A stretch of 64,000 bases of DNA from Aedes albopictus (GCF_035046485.1 NC_085137.1:503274536-503338535); one strand, 5' to 3'; counted from the stretch's first letter, positions 44,060-56,100 are shown. Made by a program: numbers and translations. Notes: a model not told the origin generated them from the sequence alone.

Positions 44060-46473
44060 GCATTGAACGGTGGGCCGCCGTCAGATACCAGAACATCTGG
44101 GAGACCAAATCGGGCGAAATAAGCCACTAACTTCCTAAGAACCTTCTCACAATCCGACCCATCTTTCATCCACTCAACCTCCAACCATTTAGAATAACTA
44201 TCAACTATCAGTAAAAACGTAGACTGGCGGAAATGAAAAAAATCAATGTGGATTCGGCTGAAAGGCTTTATAGTAGGTATCCATTAAGAGTCAATTTTTT
44301 GCTTAGGAACAATGGCCATGCTGTTACAAATATCACACAAACGGACGTATTTCTCGACATCAACATTAATCCCAAACCAATATACAGTCCGACGTGCCAA
44401 TTGTTTCATTCTAACCATTCCTGCATGATTAGCATGAAGGAGTTTCAGTATGCTAAGTTGCATTTTTTGTGGTATGACCACCCTATCTTGAAACATTAGA
44501 CAATCGTCCACAATTTCCAAGTCGTGCTGATTCGTATAAACATTTTTGTAATGGTTTTCAATTTTTGATGGCCACCCATTTTGCAAAAATTGCATAATTT
44601 CCAATAGGAATTTATCCCGTTTTGTTTCTAAAGCTATACTCTTATTATCAATTGGCAACTCATTTCCAAAATTAATGCTTCTAACAAGCTCGTATTCCTT
44701 TGGGACTTCCTGTTCTAAAGGGAAACGCGAACAAAAATCCGCATTCCCTAATTGTCGAGATGGTCTATATTTTATTTCAAAATCGTAAATTGATACCTCC
44801 AAAATGAGCCGTTGTAACCTTGTCACATATATGGAATTTTTCCCATCCTTCCCAAAAATACCCAACAATGGTTTGTGATCTGTATATACCACGAAGCTTT
44901 GGCCATACAGATACTTATGGAATTTTTTTATAGTACACACCAGCGCCAAAGCCTCCAAATGAAGGATAGGGTATTTCTTCTGACTATCGTTCAACGAGAA
45001 GGATGTGAAACAAATTGGTCTCTCAACTCCCCCTCTGACATGAGCAATCACCCCTCCTAAGCCGTAACTAGATGCATCGGACATTACCACTATAGGCTTT
45101 CTTGGGTCATAAAACTCAAGGAAACTAGTGGCTAACAGTGAGTTCTTTGCAGACTCAAATGCTTTGCTACAATTTTCATCCCAAATAAACTTAACGTCTT
45201 TCTTAAGTAAATTATACAGGAAAAACAGTTTTGAAGACAGATTTGGGATGAACTTATGGTAATAATTGATTAACCCCAAGAATGATTTGAGCTCCGATTC
45301 ATTCTTAGGAGGTTTAGCATTACGAATGGTAGCAATTTTATCCGCACATGGTAACAAACCGTTCTCACTGATAACATGTCCAAGATATGGCAACTCTTCT
45401 ACAAAAAACTTGCATTTTTCTAAATTTACCTTTATATTGGCTTTAGCCAATCTCTCTAAAACCAAACAAAGTTTCCTTTTGCAGTCTTCTAAATTAATTC
45501 CGGCAATAAGCACGTCGTCTAAATAACATGACACATTTTCAATGCCCTCCAACACTTGGTCCATTACTTTTTGGAAAATGGAGGCGCTCGATGAGGCACC
45601 TTGGGGTAGCCTGTTATGCGTGTAAAGTCCCTTGATTGTATTGATAACGGTTATTTTCCTCGATCTTTCCGTCAGAGCTAATTGGGTGTAGGCACCCTCC
45701 AAATCTAAGGCACAAAATACCTTGCAACCTGCTAATTTGGCAAAAATATCCTGCGCCGCCGGCAATGGATACGTGTTGGGAATGATTAGCTTGTTTATTG
45801 AGACTTTACAGTCAATAACCAGTCTAATTTCATTATTTTTCTTTACAACTACTATAACAGGGGATGCCCACTCACTCGTCTGCACAGGGGTAATTACTTT
45901 CTCCCTCTCCAGTTTTTCCAAATAATCTAAAACTTTCTCCCTCATACGGTAGGGAACGTCATAAGCTTTTCTAAAAATCGGGATATCATGTTTTAAAACT
46001 AAATCTGCCTCGAAACCAATTATTGGTGTAGAAAAATCTTTGATAAATACCTTAGCATATTTGTTTTTGACATCGTCAGTTAAAGCAGATTGATTTTCAT
46101 TTAAATTATTAATCATGAGCGAATTTGTAAACGAGTTTCTCCAATTTGGGTAGTATACATCTATCCAACTTCTTCCAAAAAGTGGAATAAAATTGTAATC
46201 GCAATTCAATACCAAAAGTTTTAGTTGTTCAGTCTTTTGACCAACTTTAATTGAAACAGTTGTTTCCCCCTCAATGCTTAGTTTCGCTCCATTAACCACT
46301 ACCAATTGTTTGTCGCATCTCCTTAAAGGGTTAGTGAAAGTATTGAAGCATTGCTTCTTTCCCATAACCGAAACCGATGAGCCACAGTCGACTTCCATTT
46401 GGACCGGTCTACCTTCTATTTTTACATTAATTAAACATGGATCGCTTATCTTGTTAATGGAACCTACATGCAT
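44060..46473 (-). pseudogene. Gypsy 1 Pol: protease, RT, RNase H, integrase start
   Basis: An open frame runs 46473-44284 (729 codons). Protease has VDCGSSVSVM, where Cys replaces the usual Thr or Ser of the active-site triad. RT has the palm motif CYLDDVLIAG. RNase H reads FVVYTDHKPL, and the integrase zinc region HANHAG...CDICNSM closes the frame. A TAA at 44284-44286 interrupts integrase: in the same frame the conserved PFSRIHIDFF and LVSDGGPPF follow, up to the BEL insertion point. The protein belongs to the insect Ty3/gypsy group near mdg3/mag-like elements, judged only by motif style. The frame start is offset by one base from Gag. Confidence 0.88.
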
Positions 46474-46483
46474 ACACTGTTAG

Positions 46484-46724
46484 TTATAAATAGTTTTGAT
46501 CGTCACCTGAATTGTATCCATCACTTTCGTCGTCCGAGTCGCGAGTTGTCATTCTTCCCATCAGCTCATTCAGGTTTTCGTCGACACTGGGTCTTGTACT
46601 AGGTCCTTCTTTGGGGTCATCCTCATCAATAGAATGAACACGGTGATTTAGCAAATTTTTCAACGCATAACATTTGCGCTTGATGTGCCCTCTCATATTA
46701 CAAAAATCGCAAATCATATTGGCG
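46484..46724 (-). pseudogene. Gypsy 1 Gag, C-terminal part with zinc knuckle
   Basis: Encodes CDFCNMRGHIKRKC, a CCHC knuckle of nucleocapsid type, then an acidic tail ending at a stop 10 bp before the Pol frame. The apparent start in front of the knuckle is provided by the MITE end and is not the native start. Confidence 0.82.
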
Positions 46725-46726
46725 TA

Positions 46727-47363
46727 CCGTGCCATGCCCTAATACCGTGACCTTAAGGATGCTCGTCACTTCAAAGAGCCCTGTAAAAATCAATAATCCA
46801 TGTTTCTTGATTTTACAAACGCTATATTATTGCTTATTGTGTGTATTATGTATAATAAATATGATTAATGGAATTCCAAATGTTTAAACCATTGTTTAAA
46901 TCAAAATTGTAAAACATAGCATTGTTCCTAATACCGTGTATGTGACCCGCATACATTGGTGGTCCTTTGAATCATCATCATTATATAAATCATACTAAAT
47001 TCATACTTAAAAGAACCTGTGCGTCAAATGTTGCCTAGAGGTTTGTACAATTGATTCATAAAGTAAAAGGTATCAATAATATTTTCAGTTTGCAAGTTTT
47101 AGCCGAAACACGGTATTTGGAACACAAAAGGAACCATGCCCTAATACCGTGTATTGGTCCTTTGCACTCACATTCTGTAAATATTTTTAATTGCTTGTTT
47201 TTGTAAATATGTGCCAAATTTATCACGCCTAACTTGAGAAGGTTTGATATGCTAATGATTAAACTAGTTAATCAGTTAAAAATGTAATACACTTAGTAAA
47301 ATAATTGAGTTTTTTGCCAAATACACGGTATTAGGAGGCACACGGTATTAGGGCATGGCACGG
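46727..47363. mobile_element. TA-flanked MITE in gypsy 1 Gag (637 bp)
   Basis: Perfect 23-bp inverted termini start CCGTGCCATGCCCTAATACC. TA flanks both ends (46725-46726 and 47364-47365), and dropping the element with one TA restores the Gag frame directly before the zinc knuckle. The motif CCCTAATACCGTG recurs in the interior (about 46929-46943 and 47138-47150) as well as at the termini. No coding region. Confidence 0.9.
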
Positions 47364-47365
47364 TA

Positions 47366-47868
47366 CTTGGATTTATTATTCCGCGGCGTCCTCAGTAGTC
47401 CTCCTCTGCTGGATGAATCGATCCTTCCGGTTCCTCGCGGAGTAGATCTGAACCCTAACCTATCTTTAACCGAGCCTCTGTTCAAGTTTCTTGCAGCTTG
47501 ATAAGTCAAAGCTAATTTATCGTAACTCGTTCTACGGCCCTGATGACCTGGAGTATGAAGAGCTCCCACTTGGCTTATCTCGGTATCGGTATTCAAGGAC
47601 ACGGCATTATTGGTTGCTATCTCCCAGGTTGCAACTACTTTCTCAACTGTTTCCAAAGTGGGGTTACCTTCATTTAAAAGCCGTTGTTGCAAACTTTTGT
47701 CCCGTACCCCTGCTACAATGCGATCTCTAATGGCGGAGTTTTTAAAATTCTCGAAACCGCAAAACTCCGCAAGTAGCTTGACCGCAAGGATGAAGTCCTC
47801 TACTGACTCGTTGGGCAATTGAACTCTATTGTTGAATTTAACACGCTGAATGAAATCGGTCTCGGTTA
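47366..47868 (-). pseudogene. Gypsy 1 Gag, central part
   Basis: Encodes ESVEDFILAVKLLAEFC and AIRDRIVAGVRDKSLQQRLL, the retrotransposon Gag capsid-like helices that are closely matched by the gypsy 2 Gag. Similarity begins at about 47868, where the GGAATT repeat cuts it off, so the N-terminus is lost. The plus-strand ORFs here are antisense shadows. Confidence 0.82.
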
Positions 47869-47869
47869 C

Positions 47870-48240
47870 ATTCCCAGATGAGTTTCTGAAGGGATTCGCA
47901 GAAGAACTTCTGGAGGAATTTTTTGAGGAATTTCCGAAAAAAATCCTGGAAGAATTGCCGAAGGAACTTCTTAAGGAAGTCCCAAAACAATCTGGAGGAA
48001 TGCCCGGATAAGTTTCTGCAGAAATCCCTGCAGAAATTTCCGGAAGAATTCACTGATGACTTTCTGCATAAATTCGGAACAATGCCTGGACGAATTCCCA
48101 GAGGATTGGCTGGAGGAATTTCTTAAGGAATTCGAAAGGATTTCTGGAGGAATTTCTTGAGAAATTTCTTGGAAGAATTCGCAAAGGAGTTCCCGTATGA
48201 ATGCCAGTCATATGTCTGAGGATTTTCTCGAGGAATTTAG
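47870..48240. repeat. GGAATT-type repeat array, block 7
   Basis: Diverged 12-bp units (GGAGGAATTTCT type) that truncate gypsy element 1 at its Gag end. ORFs at 47838-48126 are repeat translations. Confidence 0.65.
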
Positions 48241-48446
48241 GTATAGCTTCCGATGGAGAAGCATTTCAGACGCTTTGAGCTGCACCTCCTTGGTAAACAG
48301 ACGTTCGGGACGTACCTCCTCAATCTAGCTGAAGTCAGAAGGACAACAGTGCCCAGGCTGCGCAACCAGCTAAGCACACAACTCTAAGCTGGCTGTCTTT
48401 ATTATCGATTGATCCGTGGAAGCATGAGGTAGGAACTTGTGAGGAC
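48241..48446. other. Unassigned sequence flanking gypsy 2
   Basis: About 200 bp of moderate GC content that continues after the gypsy 2 insertion at 52282. Nothing firm is recognised; it may be a piece of another retroelement. Confidence 0.35.
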
Positions 48447-48670
48447 TGATATATCCTTAAATACTGGTAAGTCTTTCTGTATAAATCACTTGAAAAAGAA
48501 CACCTTTAGTTTGGCTCCGTTACCGAGTACGGCTCAACTTCGAATGAATATTTATTCTTTTCATCATGCATACAGAGCTTCTGAGAGAAGGTAGATAAGT
48601 ATGGGTAAGTATATAATTTTATAATTGGAACTTATAGAGTGACCAGTTTATAACATGTTCAGATATAACA
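48447..48670 (-). repeat. Gypsy 2 3' LTR (224 bp)
   Basis: In element orientation it starts TGTTATATCTGAAC and ends GGATATATCA. It differs from the other LTR by one base seen (near 48504). The target duplication AGGAC is at 48442-48446. Confidence 0.92.
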
Positions 48671-48690
48671 ATTCTTCCCTGTTTAGTTAA
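48671..48690 (-). other. Gypsy 2 polypurine tract
   Basis: On the minus strand AACAGGGAAGAAT directly precedes the 3' LTR. Confidence 0.6.
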
Positions 48691-48824
48691 TTCTTACAGG
48701 AATTATTTTACTAAGCTATATTCAGAAAGCAACACATGCTATTACAATGTATTAGTCTTAGCTGCACTTAAATGTCGATCGAAAATACAATAATCAACAT
48801 TAACTATGCTCAGAACGCCAAAAT

Positions 48825-49585
48825 TTAATCTTGACTGATTCGTCTTAACTTAGACCGAGTCACTATAGGGCTTCTTGCGATATGTTTTCTTTTCCTAGAT
48901 TGACGATAAGCTTCGTTTTGTTCAGCTACATCCTTTGAAACTCCGGGATTCAAACATGATTTCTCAACGGCGTCTATTTCTGAGCCCGATCGTTCTTGGT
49001 CGACACTTACGATCGGGAATCCCATGAAGTCTTCTTCTTCGTCCAAAGAAAAACGTCTATTCGTGCATTCCTTCTTAGCCGTCATCACCTTGGTTCTTCG
49101 ATTTGGTTGTCCCAACATCTTTAGCTGATGTCTGTGAGCTGTCAGTACATGTGAACCCAGAGCAATCATTCGCAAATCGTTGTCCTTTTTAATAATCGCT
49201 ATAACTGGTGCCGCCCACTCGCTGGCTTTTATCGGTGTTATGATGCCTTGTTTTTCTAAGCTATCCAAATGATTTAAGAACTTATCTTTGATTTTGTATG
49301 GGACTTGATAGGGTTTTCGAAAAATTGGCTGATCTGACGTGAAAACTAAATCTGCTTCATATCCTGAAATAGGTTTGGACAAATCGTTACGAAATACTTC
49401 AGCAAATTTCACTTTAATCATACTTATAGCTTCCTCGTGCTTTTTATCAATAGCAAGTTTTTGAACATTTTTAATTTCCGGTTCGAGAAAGCCATTTTTC
49501 CAATTTGGATAAAATGTTGTCATCCAATCTCTTCCTAAAAGGGGTCTAAATTCATTGCAAGTCTTAAGCACTACTAAACTACCAG
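48825..49585 (-). pseudogene. Gypsy 2 protease end, RT remnant and integrase tail
   Basis: Continues the Gag-protease frame on the far side of the MITE. It shows LLGRDWMTTFYPNW, the protease/RT linker, then the RT start KASEWAAPVIAIIKKDNDL. After DNDLRMI the sequence passes directly to SHVLTAHRHQLKMLG, which resembles the end of gypsy integrases. Thus the RT palm, RNase H and integrase core are missing through an in-frame deletion. The frame stays open to its stop at 48825. The C-terminal 100 residues are charged and of unknown role. Confidence 0.8.
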
Positions 49586-49587
49586 TA

Positions 49588-49868
49588 CACTAAATTCTGT
49601 TTTTACGCGATTTTTTGTTCCGCGTAAAAAAAATCGTGTAAAAAAAGTTTTCAAAACTTTTTTTATCGGATCATCCTAAAATTTTGACAGGGTATCAAGG
49701 ATGATAAGAGAGATCTGGTAGAAATTTGAGCCCCATCGGAAGTGAATTGCGACCAGGAGAGAAGAATCTTTCCAAAAACACATCGCGTAATTTCGAGAAA
49801 ATCGTGTAAAAAAAATCGTGTAAAATAAAACCGCGTAAAAAAAGATCGTGTAAAAAAAGAATTTAGTG
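49588..49868. mobile_element. TA-flanked MITE in gypsy 2 protease (281 bp)
   Basis: Ends CACTAAATTCT and AGAATTTAGTG with TA on both sides (49586-49587 and 49869-49870). The ATCGTGTAAAA/TTTTACGCGA words recur near both termini, making longer imperfect arms. Dropping it with one TA restores the frame of the element. The apparent C-terminus of the Gag ORF (after residue 379) is MITE sequence. Confidence 0.87.
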
Positions 49869-51063
49869 TACTTTGCTTTCCATTGAGCATAATTTCTGCT
49901 ATAATTTGCCCAACTACATCTAGCTTTACACCATTGACAACAACGAGTTTCTTGTGACACATTGATATAGGAACATAACTAAAAAACTTTTTATATAAAA
50001 ATTCGCTAATAACTGTCACAGCAGAACCGGTGTCTATCTCCATGATCAACTTTCTATCATTAACCAGTACCGTAACTAAACATGCTTCATTCTCACTACT
50101 CGCTCCAGAAATTTTCATGCAATTAATATCAGATTCGTCACTTGATTCTTGCAAATGCAATCTGTTGAATTTATCCACCGCCACAGCTGGTTCTGCCTCA
50201 GTCACTTGATCAACGAATTTAACCGTATTCTTTTTGTTTAAAAACCAACAATTTTTCCTAATGTGACCTCGCCTTTTACACAAATTGCACACTGCATTAT
50301 TGTGGGACCCCCATTGGTTAGTATCTCGCTGAAATCTGTAAGCATTTCTATCTCTGCTGTTGCTACGTTCACCGCTCCTACTACGAGACCTAAATCGCCC
50401 GCCTTGATCATAACGCTTACCTCGAGTGTCTTCATTCTTCCTGCCTAATCTGTGCTTTATCGACAAAACTTCGGACTCATTTTGCTCAACCATCTCTTTT
50501 GCTCTCTTGCCAGCCAGCTCGCTACTGATTATCGTTTTTTCAACTGCATCCAAAGTTATGTCGTCCTCCATGAGTAGTTTTTGCTGTAACACTTTATCAC
50601 GCAATCCAAGAATAAGTTTATCCCTTATAGCTTCATCTTTAAAATCTCTAAAGTTACAGTTTTCAGCAAGAAGCTTTACCGCTAAAACAAAATTTTCAGA
50701 ACTTTCAGAAAAGCCTTGAGTGCGATTATAGAACTTATATCTGTGCATCAAAGCTGGTTCCGTTTTATCAAAGCGTGCTTTCAATTTCTTGATAATTTCA
50801 TCATAATTTAACTCATTAACGTCTTTTTTAGGGAATAATAGCTTGATCTCGTCAAAAACTTCTTCACCGCTCAAAGAGATGAACCATGATCTCTTCGTAT
50901 CCACTCCGACATTATGTAATGCACACAAGATTTCAAACCGTTCTACCCAATTGCTAAAGCACTTTCCTACGTGATACACATCGATTGAACCAATCATAGT
51001 AGGTGTGTTCTGCACCATACGAGTGGATGGGCCAGGAGTTGTAGACATGATGCTGATATTCAC
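49869..51063 (-). pseudogene. Gypsy 2 Gag and protease
   Basis: Starts MNISIMSTTPGPSTRMVQ (51063; an in-frame ATG at 51048 is an alternative). The capsid-like region includes NWVERFEILCALHNV near residue 38, and helices up to about 190. An Arg/Ser-rich stretch near 225-250 precedes the CCHC knuckle CNLCKRRGHIRKNC at about 262. Protease has IDTGSAVTVIS near 343, with an intact active-site triad. Gag and protease are in one frame, unlike gypsy 1. The native frame is cut by the MITE at 49868. Confidence 0.87.
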
Positions 51064-52057
51064 AGGGATCTATACAAAAAAAGTTACTCACGGTTTCCAA
51101 ATTTGAGATGTTGGCGACTTACAGTTCCTACAGCAACGATACCAAAGGTTGCCGCCGCCGGTTAACAGACTTCAGTTGGAATGCTGTGGGTTGAGATGGC
51201 TTTAGATGATATATCGCAATCGCTGAAAACAACGATCACTGAAACACGAAGTATTTCCCACGACCGAAATCCAACAGCCGTCACTCGCCAGCCGCTAATC
51301 ACCAGCCACCACTCGCCAAGCACCACTCGCCAGTCACCACTCGCCAGTCACCTCTCACCAGTCACCACTCGCCAATCACCACTCACCAGCCGCCGCCACT
51401 TTGCAATTCAAGTTTCTCTCAAACTCTCGTTCTTTCTCTCCGTCTCGTTGGTTTCAATTTCAACAACGTTCCATCAAATCTTCAACTTGCCGATTATTCA
51501 CAATTCCACTGGACACTCAAAGATGCCGAGAACGACTCTTCTCACCACTGGGCTCTCCGTAACCTGATTGTTCTCACCGTCGGGATCTTTGCGGCACAGA
51601 ATCAAACTTCCTATCGCCGGACGGCTGAAGCACTACCAAACTTGACTATAGTTCAGACTGAGTACTGAAAGCTTCGGAGACTACTCACTCTCTCGCGCTC
51701 CAACAGAAGTGAGTATTGAATAATAGACCTATAGGAACAAAGAAAAGCAAATGGCGTTAAACCACGCGCCCAGATGATATTTTTTACAGTTTTAAAATAA
51801 CTTTTAAAATTAAGTTTTTTTTTTGCTTATTAACAAAAACTTTGTTGCTCAACAATCGCTCTAGCTAGTAACGATTGTCTGCTGCTCAAGTATATTTTTG
51901 GAGTCTTACCAATCTCCAAATCAACTCTGCTTTAAACTTACGGTTTGCTCACTCTAGAAACAACGTTTCCGTTTGAGGCAATAAAACGAAAAATATCGCT
52001 GTTTTTTCTTCAGTTTTGATGACCGATAGTACAATCACGTTTTCCTCGTTCGCCACT
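51064..52057 (-). other. Gypsy 2 untranslated leader
   Basis: About 1 kb between the 5' LTR and Gag. Adjacent to the LTR, the minus strand reads TGGCGAACGAGG two bases after the LTR end, a candidate primer-binding site. The plus-strand ORF at 51181-51567 is antisense to this leader and reflects a tandem repeat there. Confidence 0.65.
51270..51400. repeat. Minisatellite in the gypsy 2 leader
   Basis: Repeated CACCACTCGCCAGT-type units, about seven diverged copies. Short tandem repeats in the leader are common in gypsy elements. Confidence 0.75.
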
Positions 52058-52281
52058 TGATATATCCTTAAATACTGGTAAGTCTTTCTGTATAAATCAC
52101 TTGAAAAAGAACTCCTTTAGTTTGGCTCCGTTACCGAGTACGGCTCAACTTCGAATGAATATTTATTCTTTTCATCATGCATACAGAGCTTCTGAGAGAA
52201 GGTAGATAAGTATGGGTAAGTATATAATTTTATAATTGGAACTTATAGAGTGACCAGTTTATAACATGTTCAGATATAACA
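52058..52281 (-). repeat. Gypsy 2 5' LTR (224 bp)
   Basis: Matches 48447-48670 except for one base near 52115. The target duplication AGGAC follows at 52282-52286. Confidence 0.92.
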
Positions 52282-53120
52282 AGGACCTTGTGGACGTTCT
52301 CTTTATCGACTCATAGTTGTGGAGCCCCAAACGGCGCATATAGTGCTGTATAAATGCTTGTTCAAGTGCTTATTTGTTACCTGGGGTTAGTTGTACCGAT
52401 AAACTTTGTCGAAATCCGCAAAGTCATCAGTCACTTTTAAAAAGAGTTAGTATTCACTATTATGTGCGCCACTGTACTTTCCCACTGTCTACCGCTTTGC
52501 TTTGNNNNNNNNNNNNNNNNNNNNNNNGAAACAATAAACGATCGTACGCGCTTCGAACAACAATCCACCGAAGATATGTCCATCTAGCTGGCAGGACACT
52601 TTTCATAAAATCAAAAATAAAGACCGTTAAGTGAGTGTACCAAGTGCGTACCATAGCGTACCTAACGGGATTTTGAACGTACCTGACGAATTCTTAGAAA
52701 ACAGGTGTCCTGCTGGATAGATGGTGGTTTTTTCGAAAATCTCCAGCGTCCAGCGTACCATCCGAATCTGACCTCCTTTTTCAACGTACCTCAAAATTTC
52801 CCATACTTTCTTACATAAAACTTTTCAAATTACATTATATGTTTAATAAAACAGCTTCATTGCATTCCTTGTAAAATTCTAGGTATGTTTGACCTAAAAA
52901 AGTTTATACTTAAGTTCAAATTTGACTAATTTATGGCAAAAAACGTATTTTAAATAGGTTTAAGCAATATACTTGATAAACTCCTGAAAGTATGCTAACC
53001 AAGTATCATTGCAAATAAAAGCCTAAATGTATGCAATAGGAAAAACACAAAAACAGCTCTAAGAGATAACTGACTGGTAATAACATAACATATTGATTGA
53101 ACATAATATAAAATGAAAAT
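52282..53120. other. Satellite flank with CGTACC motifs
   Basis: Non-coding, with an assembly gap. From 52630 to 52800 the motif CGTACC occurs repeatedly, including AACGTACCTGA and TCAACGTACCTCAAAA, which match the ends of the satellite unit to the right. The rest is AT-rich without recognised features. Confidence 0.5.
52505..52527. other. Assembly gap (23 N)
   Basis: Undetermined bases. The true length may differ. Two ORFs running through it are meaningless. Confidence 1.
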
Positions 53121-56100
53121 TTCTCGTAAGTAATATAAATCTCACTTAACTTAACTTAATTTCATCCCAGCAGCATTGCTAGAAGTATAAAATATGTTTT
53201 GCAAGTATTCACATTAAACGTACCTCGAAAATAATTCACTTAGTTGAACTAATTCGTGTTATATAAGAGAATAAGTGAAAATTATGCTTCTTCAGAGAAA
53301 TCTATTAGGTACGTTGCATAAATCTCACTGAATTGTTAATAACTCGACTTGGTATTATTGTTGGATGTATAAAATATGTTTTACAAGTATTCACATTCAA
53401 CGTACCTCGAAAATATTTGACTTAGTTGAACTAAATTGAGTTATATAAGAGAATAAGTGAAAATTATGCTTCTTCAGAGAAATCTATTAGGTACGTTGTA
53501 TAAATCTCACTGAATTGTTAATAACTCGACTTGGTATTATTGTTGGATGTTTAAAATATGTTTTGCAAATATTCACATTCAACGTACTTCGAAAATATTT
53601 GACTTAGTTGAACTAATTCGTGTTATATAAGAGAATAAGTGAAAATTATGCTTCTTCAGAGAAATTTGTTAGGTACGTTGCATAAATCTCACTGAATTGT
53701 TAATAACTCGACTTGGTATTATTGTTGGATGTTTAAAATATGTTTTGCAAATATTCACATTCAACGTACTTCGAAAATATTTGACTTAGTTGAACTAATT
53801 CGTGTTATATAAGAGAATAAGTGAAAATTATGCTTCTTCAAAGAAATCTGTTAGGTACGTTGCAGAAATCTCACTGAATTGTTAATAACTCGACTTGGTA
53901 TTATTGTTGGATATATAAAATATGTTTTGCAAATATTCACATTCAACGTACCTCGAAAATATTTGACTTAGTTGAACTAAATTGAGTTATATAAGAGAAT
54001 AAGTGAAAATTATGCTTCTTCAGAGATATCTATTAGGTACGTTGCATAATTCGCACTGAATTGATAATAACTCGACTTGGTATTATTGTTGGATGTTTGG
54101 AATATGTTTTGCAAATATTCACATTCAACGTACCTCGAAAATATTTGACTTAGTTGAACTAAATTGAGTTATATAAGAGAATAAGTGAAAATTATGCTTC
54201 TTCAGAGAAATCTGTTAGGTACGTTGCATAAATCTCACTGAATTGTTAATAACTCGACTTGGTATTATTGTTGGATGTTTGGAATATGTTTTACAAGTAT
54301 TCACATTCAACGTACTTCGAAAATAATTGACTTAGTTGAACTAATTCGTGTTATATAAGAGAATAAGTGAAAATTATGCTTCTACAGAGAAATCTATTAG
54401 GTACGTTGCATAATTCGCACTGAATTGATAATAACTCGACTTGGTATTATTGTTGGATGTTAAAAATATGTTTTACAATTATTCACATTCAACGTACCTC
54501 GAAAATAATTGACTTAGTTAAACTAATTCGTGTTATATAAGAGAATAAGTGAAAATTATGCTTCTTCAAAGAAATCTGTTAGGTACGTTGCATAAATCTC
54601 ACTGAATTGTTAATAACTCGACTTGGTATTATTGTTGGATGTTTAAAATATGTTTCACAAGTATTCACATTCAACGTACCTCGAAAATATTTGACTTAGT
54701 TGAACTATATAAGAGAATATGTGAAAATTATGCTTCTTCAGAGAAATCTAGTAGGTACGTTGCATAAATCTCACTGAATTGTAAATAACTTGACTTGGTA
54801 TTATTGTTGGATGTTTAAAATATGTTTTGCAAATATTCACATTCAACGTACCTCGAAAATAATTGACTTAGTAAAACTAATTCGTGTTATATAAGAGAAT
54901 AAGTGAAAATTATGCTTCTTCAGAGAAATCTATTAGGTACGTTGCATAAATCTCACTGAATTGTTAATAACTCGACTTGGTATTATTGTTGGATGTTTAA
55001 AATATGTTTTACAAGTATTCACATTCAACGTACCTCGAAAATAATTGACTTAGTTGAACTATATAAGAGAATATGTGAAAATTATGCTTCTTCAGAGAAA
55101 TCTAGTAGGTACGTTGCATAAATCTCACTGAATTGTAAATAACTTGACTTGGTATTATTGTTGGATGTTTAAAATATGTTTTGCAAATATTCACATTCAA
55201 CGTACCTCGAAAATAATTGACTTAGTAAAACTAATTCGTGTTATATAAGAGAATAAGTGAAAAATATGCTTCTTCAGAGAAATCTATTAGGTACGTTGCA
55301 TAAATCTCACTGAATTGTTAATAACTCGACTTGGTATTATTGTTGGATGTATAAAATACGTTTTGCAAGAATTCACATTCAACGTACCTCGAAAATATTT
55401 GACTTAGTTGAACTAATTCGTGTTATATAAGAGAATAAGTGAAAATTATGCTTCTTCAGAGAAATCTATAAGGTACGTTGCATAAATCTCACTGAATTGC
55501 TAATAACTCGACTTGGTATTATTGTTGGATGTATAAAATATGTTTTGCAAGTATTCACATTCAACGTACCTCGAAAATATTTGACATAGTTGGACTATAT
55601 AAGAGAATAAGTGAAAATTATGCTTCTTCAGAGAAATCTATTAGGTACGTTGCATAAATCTCACTGAATTGTTAATAACTCGACTTGGTATTATTGTTGG
55701 ATGTATAAAATACGTTTTGCAAGAATTCACATTCAACGTACCTCGAAAATATTTGACTTAGTTGAACTAATTCGTGTTATATAAGAGAATAAGTGAAAAT
55801 TATGCTTCTTCAGAGAAATCTATAAGGTACGTTGCATAAATCTCACTGAATTGTTAATAACTCGACTTGGTATTATTGTTGGATGTATAAAATATATTTT
55901 GCAAGTATTCACATTCAACGTAGGGAATCGCGCCACTTGGGCGGTGGCTTCTATATTCGTCTGTTTTCCACTTTAACTCAGTCAAATTTGAACCAATTGA
56001 CACAACTTTTGGAATGTGGTGAGATAGGTATGGTATCTATCCGGGTACAACATTTCAATTCGATTGATTCAAAATTGACTGAGTTATAGTGGAAAACAGA

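Larger units (their letters stand above)
37165..47868 (-). mobile_element. Ty3/gypsy retrotransposon 1, decayed, with nested BEL and MITE
   Basis: Minus-strand order is Gag (47868-46484), protease, RT, RNase H (46473-44284) and integrase (44283-44060, then 37421 to about 37170). The BEL/Pao element 37422-44059 lies inside integrase, and a MITE (46727-47363) lies inside the Gag zinc knuckle. Both host segments join in frame when the inserts and one target duplication are discounted. The outer parts are cut off by GGAATT-type repeat on both sides, so no LTRs were found. It is related to, but clearly different from, the gypsy element at 48447-52281. Confidence 0.85.
48447..52281 (-). mobile_element. 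Ty3/gypsy retrotransposon 2, internally deleted (3.8 kb)
   Basis: Two 224-bp LTRs with one difference and the 5-bp target duplication AGGAC (48442-48446 and 52282-52286) define a single insertion on the minus strand. Gag and protease remain, but Pol jumps from the first part of RT to the C-terminal tail of integrase. It is also interrupted by a small MITE. It cannot encode its own RT or integrase and would depend on a related element. Confidence 0.93.

Noticed and set aside
51181..51567. 128-codon plus-strand ORF rich in Ser, Thr, His and Pro
   Set aside because: Antisense to the gypsy 2 leader and built on its minisatellite.
52374..52654. ORFs on both strands near 52.5 kb
   Set aside because: They run through the N gap, so their continuity is not real.
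55883..56089. 68-codon ORF in the satellite
   Set aside because: It starts in a satellite unit and runs into a palindromic MITE; other short satellite ORFs recur simply because the unit repeats.
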